Part shown: piece after piece, positions 46,190 to 57,400 of the stretch
How the letters are laid out: each line of letters opens with the position of its first letter
Position numbering within the stretch: position 1 is the stretch's first letter
From: Caenorhabditis remanei
Lineage: Eukaryota; Nematoda; Chromadorea; Rhabditida; Rhabditidae
Reading direction: 5' to 3'
DNA: 64,000 nucleotides
Assembly: GCF_010183535.1 (NCBI RefSeq)
Contig: NC_071333.1
Span: forward strand, 5,702,587-5,766,586
Position numbers and translations under genes: made by a program
Notes under the pieces: model-generated
Told to the model about the DNA's origin: nothing
Seen by the model: the letters and a program-made list of their open reading frames with translations, nothing else
Databases searched by the model: none

Positions 46190-47390
46190 CTAAATTTTTG
46201 TGATGTCTCGTTGATGAATACGCGTGTTGAGATGTTTGCCCAGCTTTTCGATTTTAAACCGATTTTTGCAAAAAGATAGTTTTTGGCACATCTGAAAAAG
46301 ATTCAAGCTGATAAAACGCGCGTTTGAACTTACACTTGAGACGACAAAGAGAAACGGCTGATGAAAAATCAATACATCGTTTGCATATGGTATGAAAAAT
46401 AAAATCCCTTTATATTGTTTTTCGAGGTTATAAACTGCAATGATCATATTGGAAACAGTGAGGATTGTGAGGAAAGAATCAACAGCAATCATTGCAATAA
46501 ACATTATCCACAAGTGGAGAAATTTACTTTCCTTTCTGCAAATTGATAATTAAACTTTTTGAACATCGCCTAAAACAGACTCTTTGTGTTTATAACATTT
46601 CTTGAATGTCATAAAATTCAGAAAAATATCGATAATAGTTATAGGAACTAAAACACTTGACAGGCAGATATAGATTTTTGAGCGACTCTGAAAAAAGTGT
46701 ATAATTGCGATAGGTAGTTTCTGCATCAGTTTTGATTGTACGTACTGCAGATGTTTCAAGAGTGAAGTAGTCTTCTTCTTGATAATGAACGTAGTATGAC
46801 TTGGATGTCAAAATAAGGAAATTGGAAATTGAGAACGGAACTAATACCAAAATTATAAAAAATAACAAAGAGAACTTTTGGGGGAACGATTTCCAGGTAT
46901 TCCATTTCAGGTCCTTTATAGCTGGATGATAGATCAGCATGTAACGATAAAATGAAACTAGAAAATGGAAGAAATACTGAGCATAAGCAAAATTATAATG
47001 CATTGCGTGTGATACAATAAGCAAATCGCATACAGATCCTCCGTTATCACAATTCCTTGGGAAATACTCGGCAATAGTTCCGTTATCCGCTGTTTGCAAA
47101 GGAATTCTGGTAGTAATAAACGAGTTACCATAAACGATTGCGTTCTAAAACAGTCAAAACTAGAATATCCGTTTCTAGAAATAGGTAGTATTGCTACTTA
47201 CCGTGAAATAACAGAAAATGATGTAGCTGTGCATAAGACTTCCAAAGGCCGAGCGGTTTGATATAATTATAAAGATAACGATGAGACCAAAGGTCAATAG
47301 AACTGTTTCAACAATTGTCATGATAAAAAACATTGTTTTCAACCCTGAGTCAGGGAAAACATCACTGAGATAGTCTGTCATATTTTCCAT
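46190..47390 (-). CDS. Seven-TM receptor, nematode chemoreceptor type
   Basis: Exons are 47390-47202, 47144-46746, 46687-46581, 46535-46334 and 46291-46190 (332 aa, phases close). N-glycosylation-type MENMTDYLS precedes TM1 (MFFIMTIVETVLLTFGLIVI). A long second exon has cysteines around PRNCDNGGSVCDLL (a probable extracellular loop), AQYFFHFLVSFYRYMLIYHP (TM3 plus an R-Y motif) and FSLLFFIILVLVPFSISNF (TM4). Later segments: ICLSSVLVPITIIDIFLNF (TM5), WIMFIAMIAVDSFLTIL (TM6) and a weaker TM7. The cytoplasmic tail is basic. The third intron uses a weak donor (GA-GTCTGT). The overall layout is a serpentine chemoreceptor; I cannot assign the subfamily. Confidence 0.8.
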
Positions 47391-49097
47391 TGGGTATTTT
47401 TGAAAAAGTGGAAAAGAAAAGGCTAGAATGAGGAATACTTACTCCGAAATGGTTTAGGTTTATTCTACGTTTACTACAAATCGTTCTGATCATTGTAGAA
47501 GAAAGAACAGAATTCGAGATTAAGAATACGAGAAACGTGCTGAATTATAGTAAGAGACCCCATAATTTAAAATTACTACAAAATGCTGAAAAACTCAGAG
47601 AGCACCAGGTAATTATTAGTGTTTGAGAAGAACTGAGTCAGAAGAGCCAGCACATCAAGGTTTCGTTTTTGATGTTTCAAAAAACGTTTTGACACGGGGA
47701 TATCGGGATATAAAGACAACAAATGCAGAAATGACGAAAAAATCTTTCTGCTAGATAAAAATCTGAGAAAGGAATAAGAATGTTGTTCTGACTGTAATAA
47801 GACTAAACTTGATCTGTCTGTTAGATGCCGTCTAGTACCGAACATATGGTTGTTGACCTCCAATATCTTTAAGTGGAAAATAATAAACTTTGAAATTGTC
47901 TTTCGGCCTCAATTCTTCCTCCATAATCAGAATTCTCATAAAAATTGTAAATCAAGCCAAGCCTTTGCTTTTGAACTAACTTTTTTTGTACGGAACTTTA
48001 ATAAGAAATTACAGATTTTGTTACCCAACTCATATAGTTTTAGGGCAAGAAAAAGAATAAGAGTGCACTCAAACCGTTTCAACTTTGCAAAAAATCAAAC
48101 CGAGTTCTTAATTTGTAGAAACATTGTGATGGTCATATATTTGTAATAGGGCAGTGAAAAGCCGAAAAAGCACATTTTCTGTTACTTCGAATATGCTGTT
48201 TCCATAGCTCAGTGGTCATAGAGGCTTTACGAAGATGTGTGTTTCTGAACATCAATTATTAATGAGAAAGCAATCTAACTTTATACGTATCATACCCAAG
48301 TGAACTCAATGTTATGTTTGTTATCATCACTTTGCTTGTTTTTTTTAAATTGTTCGATTTTATCATAAAGTTCACCAAATGTGGTTGGACCAGACACCTC
48401 CACATCACTTCAGAACTGCCTAACTCGCGAAAACAAACATTTTCATGATTTCAACAACATTTTTCGAGTTTCCCAGAACTATTAATTACAATGTGAAGTT
48501 TTTGAATACGTCAAACAAACACTGAAAGAAAACATTCCTTCGAAAGTCGACGCCTGCATCTCACCTAAACAGACACATACATATCAATATCTTCTTCTAC
48601 AACAACAACAATCAGAAACGAACATTGAAGTGCATTTTAATAAAAGCTGAATTTTTAAGAGACGTTGTCTGTAAGAAGATGATTCCTCTTGGCACAGTTG
48701 CAAAAAGTTGTTTCAATCCAAACTCTTTTCACAACATATGTACCCCTATAGTAGTGCTTTACAAAAAATATGTCATCAGTCCCCTATGACGTAATCATAG
48801 GAAAATATGACCAATAATTGACTTTTCACCCGAAAATTCATAAAAATTTCAATTTTCCAGACAACTCTGCGAAACTTTCGGTACATGTTAGGTTTTCAAA
48901 CTCAAAAATATAATTATTTCCTTTCACTATTATTTGCTTGCATTAACCCCACGGGTTCATTGACAGCAGACTGTAACATTCCAGCTTATCCTTAGGCGGA
49001 TTTTCTGAAACCATTTGTTTTCAGCTATAGCATTATGATTTGAAATTCATGTTCGTGAATCGCAAACTTTTATTGGAAACACCCGCGACTTTTAACA
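47391..49097. other. Intergenic; possible tRNA relic
   Basis: Short ORFs on both strands only. At 48198-48270 the plus strand has TAGCTCAGTGGTCATAGAGG, a tRNA D-arm/A-box look-alike, followed 30-40 nt later by GTTTCTGAACATC in B-box position, but stems do not close. It is at best a dead tRNA. Confidence 0.3.
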
Positions 49098-49363
49098 GAT
49101 TTTCCTCAATAGAACTGTTTCAGATAACAACAAACTGTGACTCATATATTCATTCTTCGAAAAAAATCTATCAATTGATTTTCAGTGACTCGCCTGTTTA
49201 TTGTTTCCTATTGTTTCATTTTCGTGTCGATTTTATCGTTTCTCTGGAGTACACCGTTTCAGAGATTTATTTTTATTTCTTCTTTTCTTTTTAGGTTTTG
49301 TTTCATAAAATAACCCTTACCTAGTTTTCAGTTGCCGTCTAATACGGACATAACTAGGAATAC

Positions 49364-50949
49364 ATGATAAAAAGACTCAAAGAAGACACATCTGACAATG
49401 AGTCAGATTCGTGTGAAAAGGAAACGCGTCTTCATAGTACATCCAATTCCACAACAACAAAAGTCACAAAAAATGGTCTGCCACTTTCGATAACACCTAC
49501 TAATTTTGAAAATCCAATCTTTGTTGACACTTCCGAAAGTACACAAGGTTAGTTAAAGTTGAAAAATAGTTATGTTATTTCATAATTACTATAATGAAGA
49601 AACATTTTCAGAGTTACCGTCTGTTCTAGTGCAAACGAAGAACTTTTCTGGAGGAGAAGGCCTTCGCTTCGCTAAGCTGTTCCGAAAATTCTCTGGTCTC
49701 CGGAACAGCCTCATGGATCTCGGAGGTTTCAAGCGTTTGATGAGTGAACTAGGATCCAACGCTGACGAAGAAACAATGGAAAGCATTTTTCCGCTTGTTA
49801 GTTTAATAAACATTCACAACCAGTGTGCTCCACCGGGATTTAAAAACTAGTGAAAACCGGTTTTTCATGAAAAAACCGGTGAAAATATTCACCGGTTTTC
49901 ACCGAAATTCACCGGTGTTTCACCGGGGAAAACCCGGAGAAAACCGGTGATCACCGGGTTTTCCCCGGGGAAACACCGGTGAAAAAACCGGTGTTTCCCC
50001 GGTTTCCACCGGTTTTCGCCGGAGTTTTTTTGAAATTGGTAACACATAACCGGACATTTCGAAACCGGACGTTTCGCAACCGGACATTTCGAAACCGGAC
50101 ATTTCGAAACCGGACATTTCGAAACCGGACATTTCGAAACCGGACGTTTCGCAACCGGACATTTCGAAACCGGACATTTCGAAACCGGACATTTCGAAAC
50201 CGGACATTTCGAAACCGGACATTTCGAAACCGGACATTTCGAAACCGGACATTTCGAAACCGGACATTTCGCAACCGAATGACACTTAGAAACAAAAAAA
50301 TGCCGGTTGCGAAACGTCCGGTTTCGAAATGTCCGGTTGCGAAACGTCCGGTTTCAAAGTGTCCGGTTTCGAAATGTCCTGTTTCAAAATGTCCGATTGC
50401 AAAATGGCCGGTTGCTGTCATGTTCGTTCACGTTGAAGTGTTTGCATCATCAAAAAAAACCGGTGAAAACCGGTGAAAACCGGGGATTCCCCGGGGAAAA
50501 CCGGGCACCGGTGAAAAATGAAAACCGGGGAAAACCGGTTTTTCAATATTGAACACCGGGGAATTTCGGTGAACACCGGTTTTCGCCAAACTTGACTCTG
50601 GTTTTTATTTTTATAAAACCGAGAAAAACTTCACCGGTGATTATAACTGTTTTCACCGGTGAAAAAAAACCGGGTTTTCGCCGGTTTCTTCACCGGTGGA
50701 GCACACTGTTCACAACTAAATTAAAAATTCATATTCTAATTTCAGGCGGACAAAGACAAAAATGGCCATCTTTCACTCGATGAATTCTTGAAGATTGCAC
50801 GTGTTGCTCATTTCCATCCTCCACTGTCTGGTCTGATGGTTTTTACCAACAAAGAGGCAGTTGATCGTTTTGGAAAACAATCTCTTCTGGGTCGGGCCAA
50901 GAGAGCATCTTATTCAGTTTTAAATACATTTTTCTCAAAGTTTAAGTAA
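49364..50949 (+). CDS. EF-hand protein, copy B (intact)
   Basis: Exons are 49364-49547, 49612-49796 and 50746-50949 (190 aa, phases close). A TTTTCAG site 36 nt before the ATG is the likely trans-splice acceptor. The first 60 residues are acidic and Ser/Thr-rich (KEDTSDNESDSCEKE), probably disordered. Residues 62-123 include NFSGGEGLRFAKLFRKF and the helix MDLGGFKRLMSELG. An EF-hand loop lies at 125-136 (D-K-D-K-N-G-H-L-S-L-D-E, Ca ligands at 1, 3, 5, 12), flanked by EETMESIF and FLKIARVAHF helices. The C-terminus is basic and aromatic (SVLNTFFSKFK). Only one canonical loop is seen; it may pair with a degenerate one upstream. Intron 2 is 949 bp because of a hAT-type insertion; the copy-A intron is 53 bp. 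Function: calcium-sensing adaptor by inference. Confidence 0.85.
49821..50708. mobile_element. 888-bp non-autonomous hAT-type element in EF-hand intron
   Basis: The terminal inverted repeats CAGTGTGCTCCACCGG are perfect over 16 bp at both ends. The 8-bp target duplication TTCACAAC is at 49813-49820 and 50709-50716. The paralogous intron of copy A has a single TTCACAAC and no insertion, giving a natural empty site. The inside consists almost wholly of ACCGGTGAAA-type palindromic repeats and a 15-bp minisatellite; no transposase. Confidence 0.93.
50048..50416. repeat. 15-bp CCGG minisatellite, direct then inverted
   Basis: The unit GAAACCGGACATTTC (variant with GACGTTTCGC) is repeated about 15 times over 50048-50276, then in inverted orientation (GGTTTCGAAATGTCC) about 7 times over 50303-50416. 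Because the period is 15, all frames stay open and give false repetitive ORFs on both strands. Confidence 0.93.
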
Positions 50950-51418
50950 ATTCCAAAATACGTTTCTTGGAATTCTAGATGATGCCATTTCAGATTTCTT
51001 GATTTCTGCAATGCATTTCATTTGTGAAATAAAAAACCAACAGTTTGTTGTTTACAAGGACATCCACATCAAAATAAGAAATCATTTTCAATGAGAGAAA
51101 AGCAACAAAAAAAGTAAACAAAGTTATATTTTTGATGACTTTGAGGATCTGCCAACTAATCACTCGTCCAATCCATTGACCACAGGAAGCACTTCCTTTT
51201 TGACATCAGACTCCTCTTTTCCATTTTGAAACTTTTTGAAGTCTGAATAGTCTTATTTGTGAAACTGCATAGACCTAACCACAACATACTTAACCATATT
51301 AAGTATAATTTAAATGAAATTAAGGTTTCTCCAATAGTAGGTGAATAAGCCTGGTTAAATTTCTGTCTACCCATGGGTTATATTTCCAGATCAACTTTTT
51401 GAAAAAAAAAACAGTTTG
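50950..51418. other. Convergent intergenic region
   Basis: 3' flanks of copy B (plus) and of the coiled-coil gene (minus). AATAAA-like motif near 51029. No gene. Confidence 0.35.
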
Positions 51419-54400
51419 TTATTTTAAGTCATTGAAAAACCCACATTCTGTCAATTCATCCAACTCTCTCTTTTTCTCTTCGATTTTTGCAGTGTATTCA
51501 TTTATCGTTTTATCTTGTTCATCTGATATTTTCTTGTTTTTACAACACTCACGATCCAAACGTTCTATTGCCATTTTCATTTCATTTGCTCTTCCGGACT
51601 CTTCGCTTCTGAGCTCCATGTGTAATGAACCATTTTCTAAAAAAAAGAAGAGTTTTGTTTTTTTCTTTTTAAAAGTTTTGAAAGAACAAAACTAACCAGT
51701 TTTCACTCTTTGAACGTCTATTTTTAGCTTCAAATAATCCAATCTACTCGGGTTTTGCCAGTTGGACGATTCCTCTCCTAGAAAGTTGTTTTAATAAGCT
51801 GTCCGGTGTTTCACCGGAATATTATGTCATTTCGTGGTCTTTGTTTTATAAAAAGACTTATTTAAATTTCCCTCCCGAAGTCCACAAACACTCAAAACAC
51901 GCAAACGAGAAACTTGGCGCAATCTTGGTGCCTTGGCACTTTTTTGGGGCAAGAGTAAAGTCATCAGAGAGAAGGCGTTCCTTTTCAGTTTGGTGGCTGT
52001 AGCAACGGTGTGTGCCGTTGTGAAGCTGTTTATTTGTTTTTCTTACCTCTGCTTGGGTATTGGGCCCATATTGTGTGTTTTACTTGATTTTATTAGTGCA
52101 TTTTAGCCAGTTGGGCTCTTGGAATAAATAGTATATTCCTCAAAAAGGTGCGTGTTGTGTGTTTTCTGCGCGATTTCAGATTCTCGCTAGTGTCAAAAGT
52201 GTTTTGACATCGTTGTGCGCGATTTTCTCTTGAATCCGTCGTTTCTCTCTTGATTTCGTGTGTTTCTCATAGTTTTAGCTAATAAGTTTTGCAAGTTCAT
52301 TCGTGAATTTGTATATCTTATTTACTTGGGGGCCGAAGCCAAAAGTTTCGTGTCGCAAGACCGAAACGTAACTTTTTCGTTCTGAAAGTGAGAATTGTAG
52401 CACTAGATATTGTTTTGCTCTGTAATTATCGATTCCTATTCGTGTAATTCACGAATTGACAGAGACCCATCGATTTTACAACAAAACAAAAGAGAAATTC
52501 GATTCCTTTTCGTGTAATTCACGAACTGACAGAGATTATCGATTTTTCGCAACAGAAAATTTTCTGAAAAGTGCCAAAAACACAAATATTTGTGCAAATT
52601 TCGCAATTTAAAAGCGAAAAGAGTTAATTTTATCGTGGCGGTGATATATTTCATCGCGAATCCCTCACATTTTCTAACAATAGTGAGAAAAGTATAAGAA
52701 AAGGATAAAAACTTTTCAAAATCGATAATACAAAAGCGTTTTATCTTTTTATCGTCAATAATTCAATAACCGCCGTGTTTTATCCGTATTTATCGTTATT
52801 TTCGGTGGAAAAAAAAAACTGAAAGTAATCAAATATTTTCCAGTGAATATGGCACTGCAAGAGGAACCCCCGTCGGAGAGCGCGGACGCTGTGACGAGTC
52901 CGAATGATGACGGTCAACAAAATGTCGAAAATGGTGGCGTCAACGAAGAAAACCAAGGTGGTGGGAATACGCAGGAGCCAATGGAAGTTGAAGAGAATGT
53001 GAGTCTTAATTTTTTGAGAAAAACTCAAGACATGCTCTTGAACTTGGCTAAAGAAGAGACACATAAGATGCTGAAAGTATATGCAAAAGCCAATGTCAGT
53101 ACACATGAGAGCATTATGAAGCCACTCAGTGATCTTGTGGTGTCGGCAAACCAAAAAGAAGAGGCTAGAGTAAAAGAAAAGGAAGAAATGAAAAAAGAGA
53201 ATGAAGAAGTGACCAAAGAAAATGAAGAACTGATTAAAGAAAATGAAGAATTGATTAAAGAGAATGAGGAACTGAAAAAAGAGAATGAAATCTTGCAGAA
53301 TCTTCTGGGTGGAGGATCGCAAGGAGATCTCGGAAGTCAGGCAGCCGGCAAACAGACAGTGGCTCAGCAAATGGTGAGTATTCTTGAAGCAAATGGGGTT
53401 GACTCGGTAAAAGAACTAGAACAACTGTTTGAAAAAAGAGAGAAACTACAGAACTTATGGACAGGACAAATGGATCTTTTCCAGGCAAGCGAGAAACAAT
53501 GTCAACAAATGGAAGCAAAAATCAAGGAACTAAGAAAGTCCCTGAAAGAAGTGGATCGTCGAATGAAGACGACAAAAGGGCCTCAGGCAGAGAAGGAGGA
53601 AGCGACTCGCTTCATCGAGTTGAATCAAAGGTCCAATTCTTACTCGAGGATTGGTGAGTATACGGCGGGTGTGACTCAAAATGAACATAATTCTCAGATC
53701 ATGGGAAACGAATGCCAGCAAATGACATCCACCGAAACATCTCCCAATACGCCAGGTATAAAAAAAAGTCAGCGCACAATGCCAAAGCAGACATATACAG
53801 ACAAAGAGATGGAAGAGGCGATTGAGAAAGCGCGCTGTCGGAGTGACTGTGAGTCTGAAACGGAGAAAATGAATGAGACGATGGGGGGTGGGAGATATTA
53901 TACTGACTGGGACACGGGAAAACCGAAAGAAATGTCTCCAGTGGAGATGATGAACCAGATGTTCATACAACAAAATCTGCCGGAACCTCCGAAGTTCTCA
54001 GCGGAGGAAAACTCGGTGAAGTTAGAAAGCTTTCAGAAATCGTTCGCGTTAAAATTTGGGTCATTTTCGGATGAAAATCAAATCACTCTGCTAGAGACAA
54101 AGTTTCTCAGTGGGAGAGCATTGAGAATATTCCGAGGACTTCCAGAACATGAGAAAAGGTCAATGCAAGGTGTAATGCAGGCGATGGCGAGTAGGCTGAG
54201 GATTTCGCCGGAAGACGAAACGAGAAGGGCAAAGTGCCGATGGGAGATTCTGAGGAAAAAATCAGAACAAACCATCGAAGACTTTTGTCTTTCCATTGAT
54301 GAACTCGCGCGTATAGCATTCAAGAGGGTAAATGCTTCGGAGCTTTCTTCGTTCAAAACAGCGAAATTGCTTGATGCAATTGCTGAGAATGAAACGTTGT

Positions 54401-57400
54401 CGTGTCTCATTGACAATAGATTGTTGGGTATGCCGGAGAGAGATCATTATGACACGTGTCGTATGTTAGCAACTCGTTATGAGCAGGGAATCAGAGATAG
54501 AAAGCTGAGAAACAAAAATTCCGACAATGAGAGGAAAAAGGGTCCGTCGGCACAAAATAGTAATGCATCGGCTACAAACAATGCTTCCGAGCAAAGCAAT
54601 TCCAGTGGGCAGAGAAACAACACTCATGCACAAAACAGAAACCACTTCACAAACAAAACAGATAGTGCAGATAGCCCGACAAATCAGAACTGGCGACAAA
54701 GAACTGCCAATAATTCTGATAATAATGGGAATGCAAAGGGGTTTCAAGAGTGTAATGAGTGCAAACTAGTTGGGTGTCATGATCCGAAATGTTCGAAAGC
54801 CCCAGGGAATGCAAAGACGTACAGTAGACCGGTGGTCACGTGTTACCGGTGTCAAGAACAAGGACATATTGCGACGTATTGCACGAAGCAAATTCCAGCC
54901 AAAGTGAATGACACTACGGTAAAAGAAAATACGGTGAACTCGGTAGACGAACAACAAGTGTTGACGATGCCACATGCAGCGCCGGGAAAAGTGTGTAACA
55001 ATACAGTAAAGCCGTTGATTAAAATTGAAAGAGGGCGTATTGGAAGCACTGAGGTAAATCTAATGCTGGATTCGGGTGCATGTATCTCAATAATTCCGCA
55101 GAATATCTGGAAGAAAATAGTTAGTGAGAATGGAGAAGAGTGGATGAGAAAAGTGAAAGAGGAAGAGCTGCCACAGGTCTTCACAGCTAATAATCAACCA
55201 CTCAAGTTGCTATTCACTGTTGAAGCTGAAACGGCAATGCAAACAAGAACCAGACTCATCAAATATTACATTGCTGACATTGACAGAGAAAATATTATTC
55301 TCGGAATGGATCAATTTAATAAATTGGGAGTTCAGGTACACATTGAAGATCAGCCACGAGCGGTCAAGATATGTAAAGACATTCGGCTCACGCCAAGCTC
55401 TTCGAGAGTAGTGCAAGTTTCGGTTGAAGGGGTTGTGCACAAAGGGAAAGAGTACTGCGTGATCACTCCTATCCAGAAGTGTATTGCACTGCACCATCAA
55501 TTTGTAAAGTGGAAGCAAATGGCAAAGCAATGGTTACTATTTCCAACTTTGACACAAAGCCAGTATTGTTGCGAAAAGGACAAATGATTGCAGTAGGGGA
55601 AGTAGATGGCTTTGAGATAGTGCAGGAGAAATGTGAAGATGTGGAGGTTCTGGAAGAGTATTTGGAGGAAACGGGGTTTCTGAATGAATCGGCTGAGATT
55701 GTGTGCAGTGTCGTACAGAATGAGCCTGATGGCAAAAGATGGAAAACGTTATGCGAACATCTGAAAAGACAGGAAAGCAGCTCTGAAAGTGAAACAGAAG
55801 TCTGGAATGTCATTCAGAGTTTTCAGAACATTTTTGCGATTGAAGATAGTGAGTTGGGGCGCACAAATGCGACTACGTGTGAGATCGAGTTGTTGGATGG
55901 TGCTGAGCCAATTCGGCAAAAGCCCAGACCAATTCCGCTAGCTATTCGTCCGGAAATCAGAAAGATTCTGCAGAAAATGGTGATGCAGGGAGTCATCAGA
56001 AGCAGCAAGTCACCATGGTCAAGTCCGGTAGTCATTGTGAAAAAGAAAGACGGGTCGGTAAGAATGTGTGTTGATTACCGGAAAGTAAACAAGGTGGTGA
56101 AAAACAATGCTCATCCATTGCCACACATTGAAGCAACATTGCAATCATTGTCTGGAAAGAAGATCTTCACTACGTTAGATTTGTTGGCGGGGTATTGGCA
56201 AATTCCTCTGAAGGAAAAAAGCAAAGAAATAACAGCTTTTGCTATTGGGAGTGAGTTATACGAGTATAATGTGCTTCCTTTCGGGCTAGTCACGTCTCCT
56301 GCTGTGTTTCAAGCAACTATGGAAGCTGTAGTTGGTGATTTGCTGGGAAAAACTGCATACGTGTATGTTGACGATTTGCTCATTGCGAGTGAGACCATGG
56401 AACAACACGTTCATGATCTCAAAGCAATATTGGTCCGCTTGGAAGCAAGTGGAATGAAGTTGCGTGCTAGCAAATGTCATATTGCGCAAAAAGAGGTTGA
56501 ATATTTGGGACATAGGATCACCCCAGAAGGTGTGAAAACCGAGGAAACCAAAGTCAACAAGATGAAAAACTTTGCGAGACCAGAGAATGCGGAACAAATG
56601 CGCTCTTTTCTGGGACTCACTAGTTATTACAGAAAGTTCATGCTCAATTACGCGCAGGTGGCTTCCGAGTTGACGCCTCTGACATCAGTAAAAAACACAT
56701 GGGTGTGGCAAGCAGAACATGAAGCGGCGTTTCAAGAGTTGATTCAGTTAATCTGCACAGCACCAGTGTTGATGCAACCAAACATTGAAAAGGCGCTTGA
56801 TGGATCGAGACCATTCATGATATATTGTGACGCGAGTAGAAAGGGAGTAGGTGCGGTTCTTGCTCAAGAAGGAGATGATGGTTTGCAACATCCTATTGCA
56901 TTTACTTCAAAATCTTTAAGTCCAGCTGAGAAAAGATACCATGTGACTGATCTTGAAGCACTTGCAATGATATCGGCGTTGAGACGCTTCAAAACCATTA
57001 CGTATGGTACGGCGATCATTGTGTTCACAGATCACAAACCACTCATTGCGTTGCTAAAAGGGTCGCCATTGTCGGACAGATTGATGAGATGGTCCATCGA
57101 AGTCATGCAATTTGATGTAAAAATAGTGTATATAGCCGGAAAAGCTAACGTAGTTGCCGATGCGTTAAGTAGGGGTGGATGTCCTGCGGTGGAAGCTGAA
57201 GAGGCTGAAACTACGGAACTCACCAATATTATTGGCGAAATCAAGGTCAACAGTGAGACTAAGGAGAGTGAAATAGTGAATAAGGAGGAGTGGCTGGAGA
57301 TGTTAAAAGGAGAAGAGGGATTTGGTGAAATCATCCGGTGTTTGGAGAATGGAAAGTTGAAAGAAAAAGTGAAGATTCCTGGTGTAAAAGGAGAGGTTCC

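Noticed and set aside
47576..47863. 95-codon minus ORF upstream of the 7TM gene
   Set aside because: No splice signals, no recognisable domain and no conserved-looking motif.
49920..50476. Long repetitive ORFs on both strands (EMSGF, RNRTF repeats)
   Set aside because: They are products of a 15-bp minisatellite inside a transposable element; all frames stay open because the period is a multiple of three.
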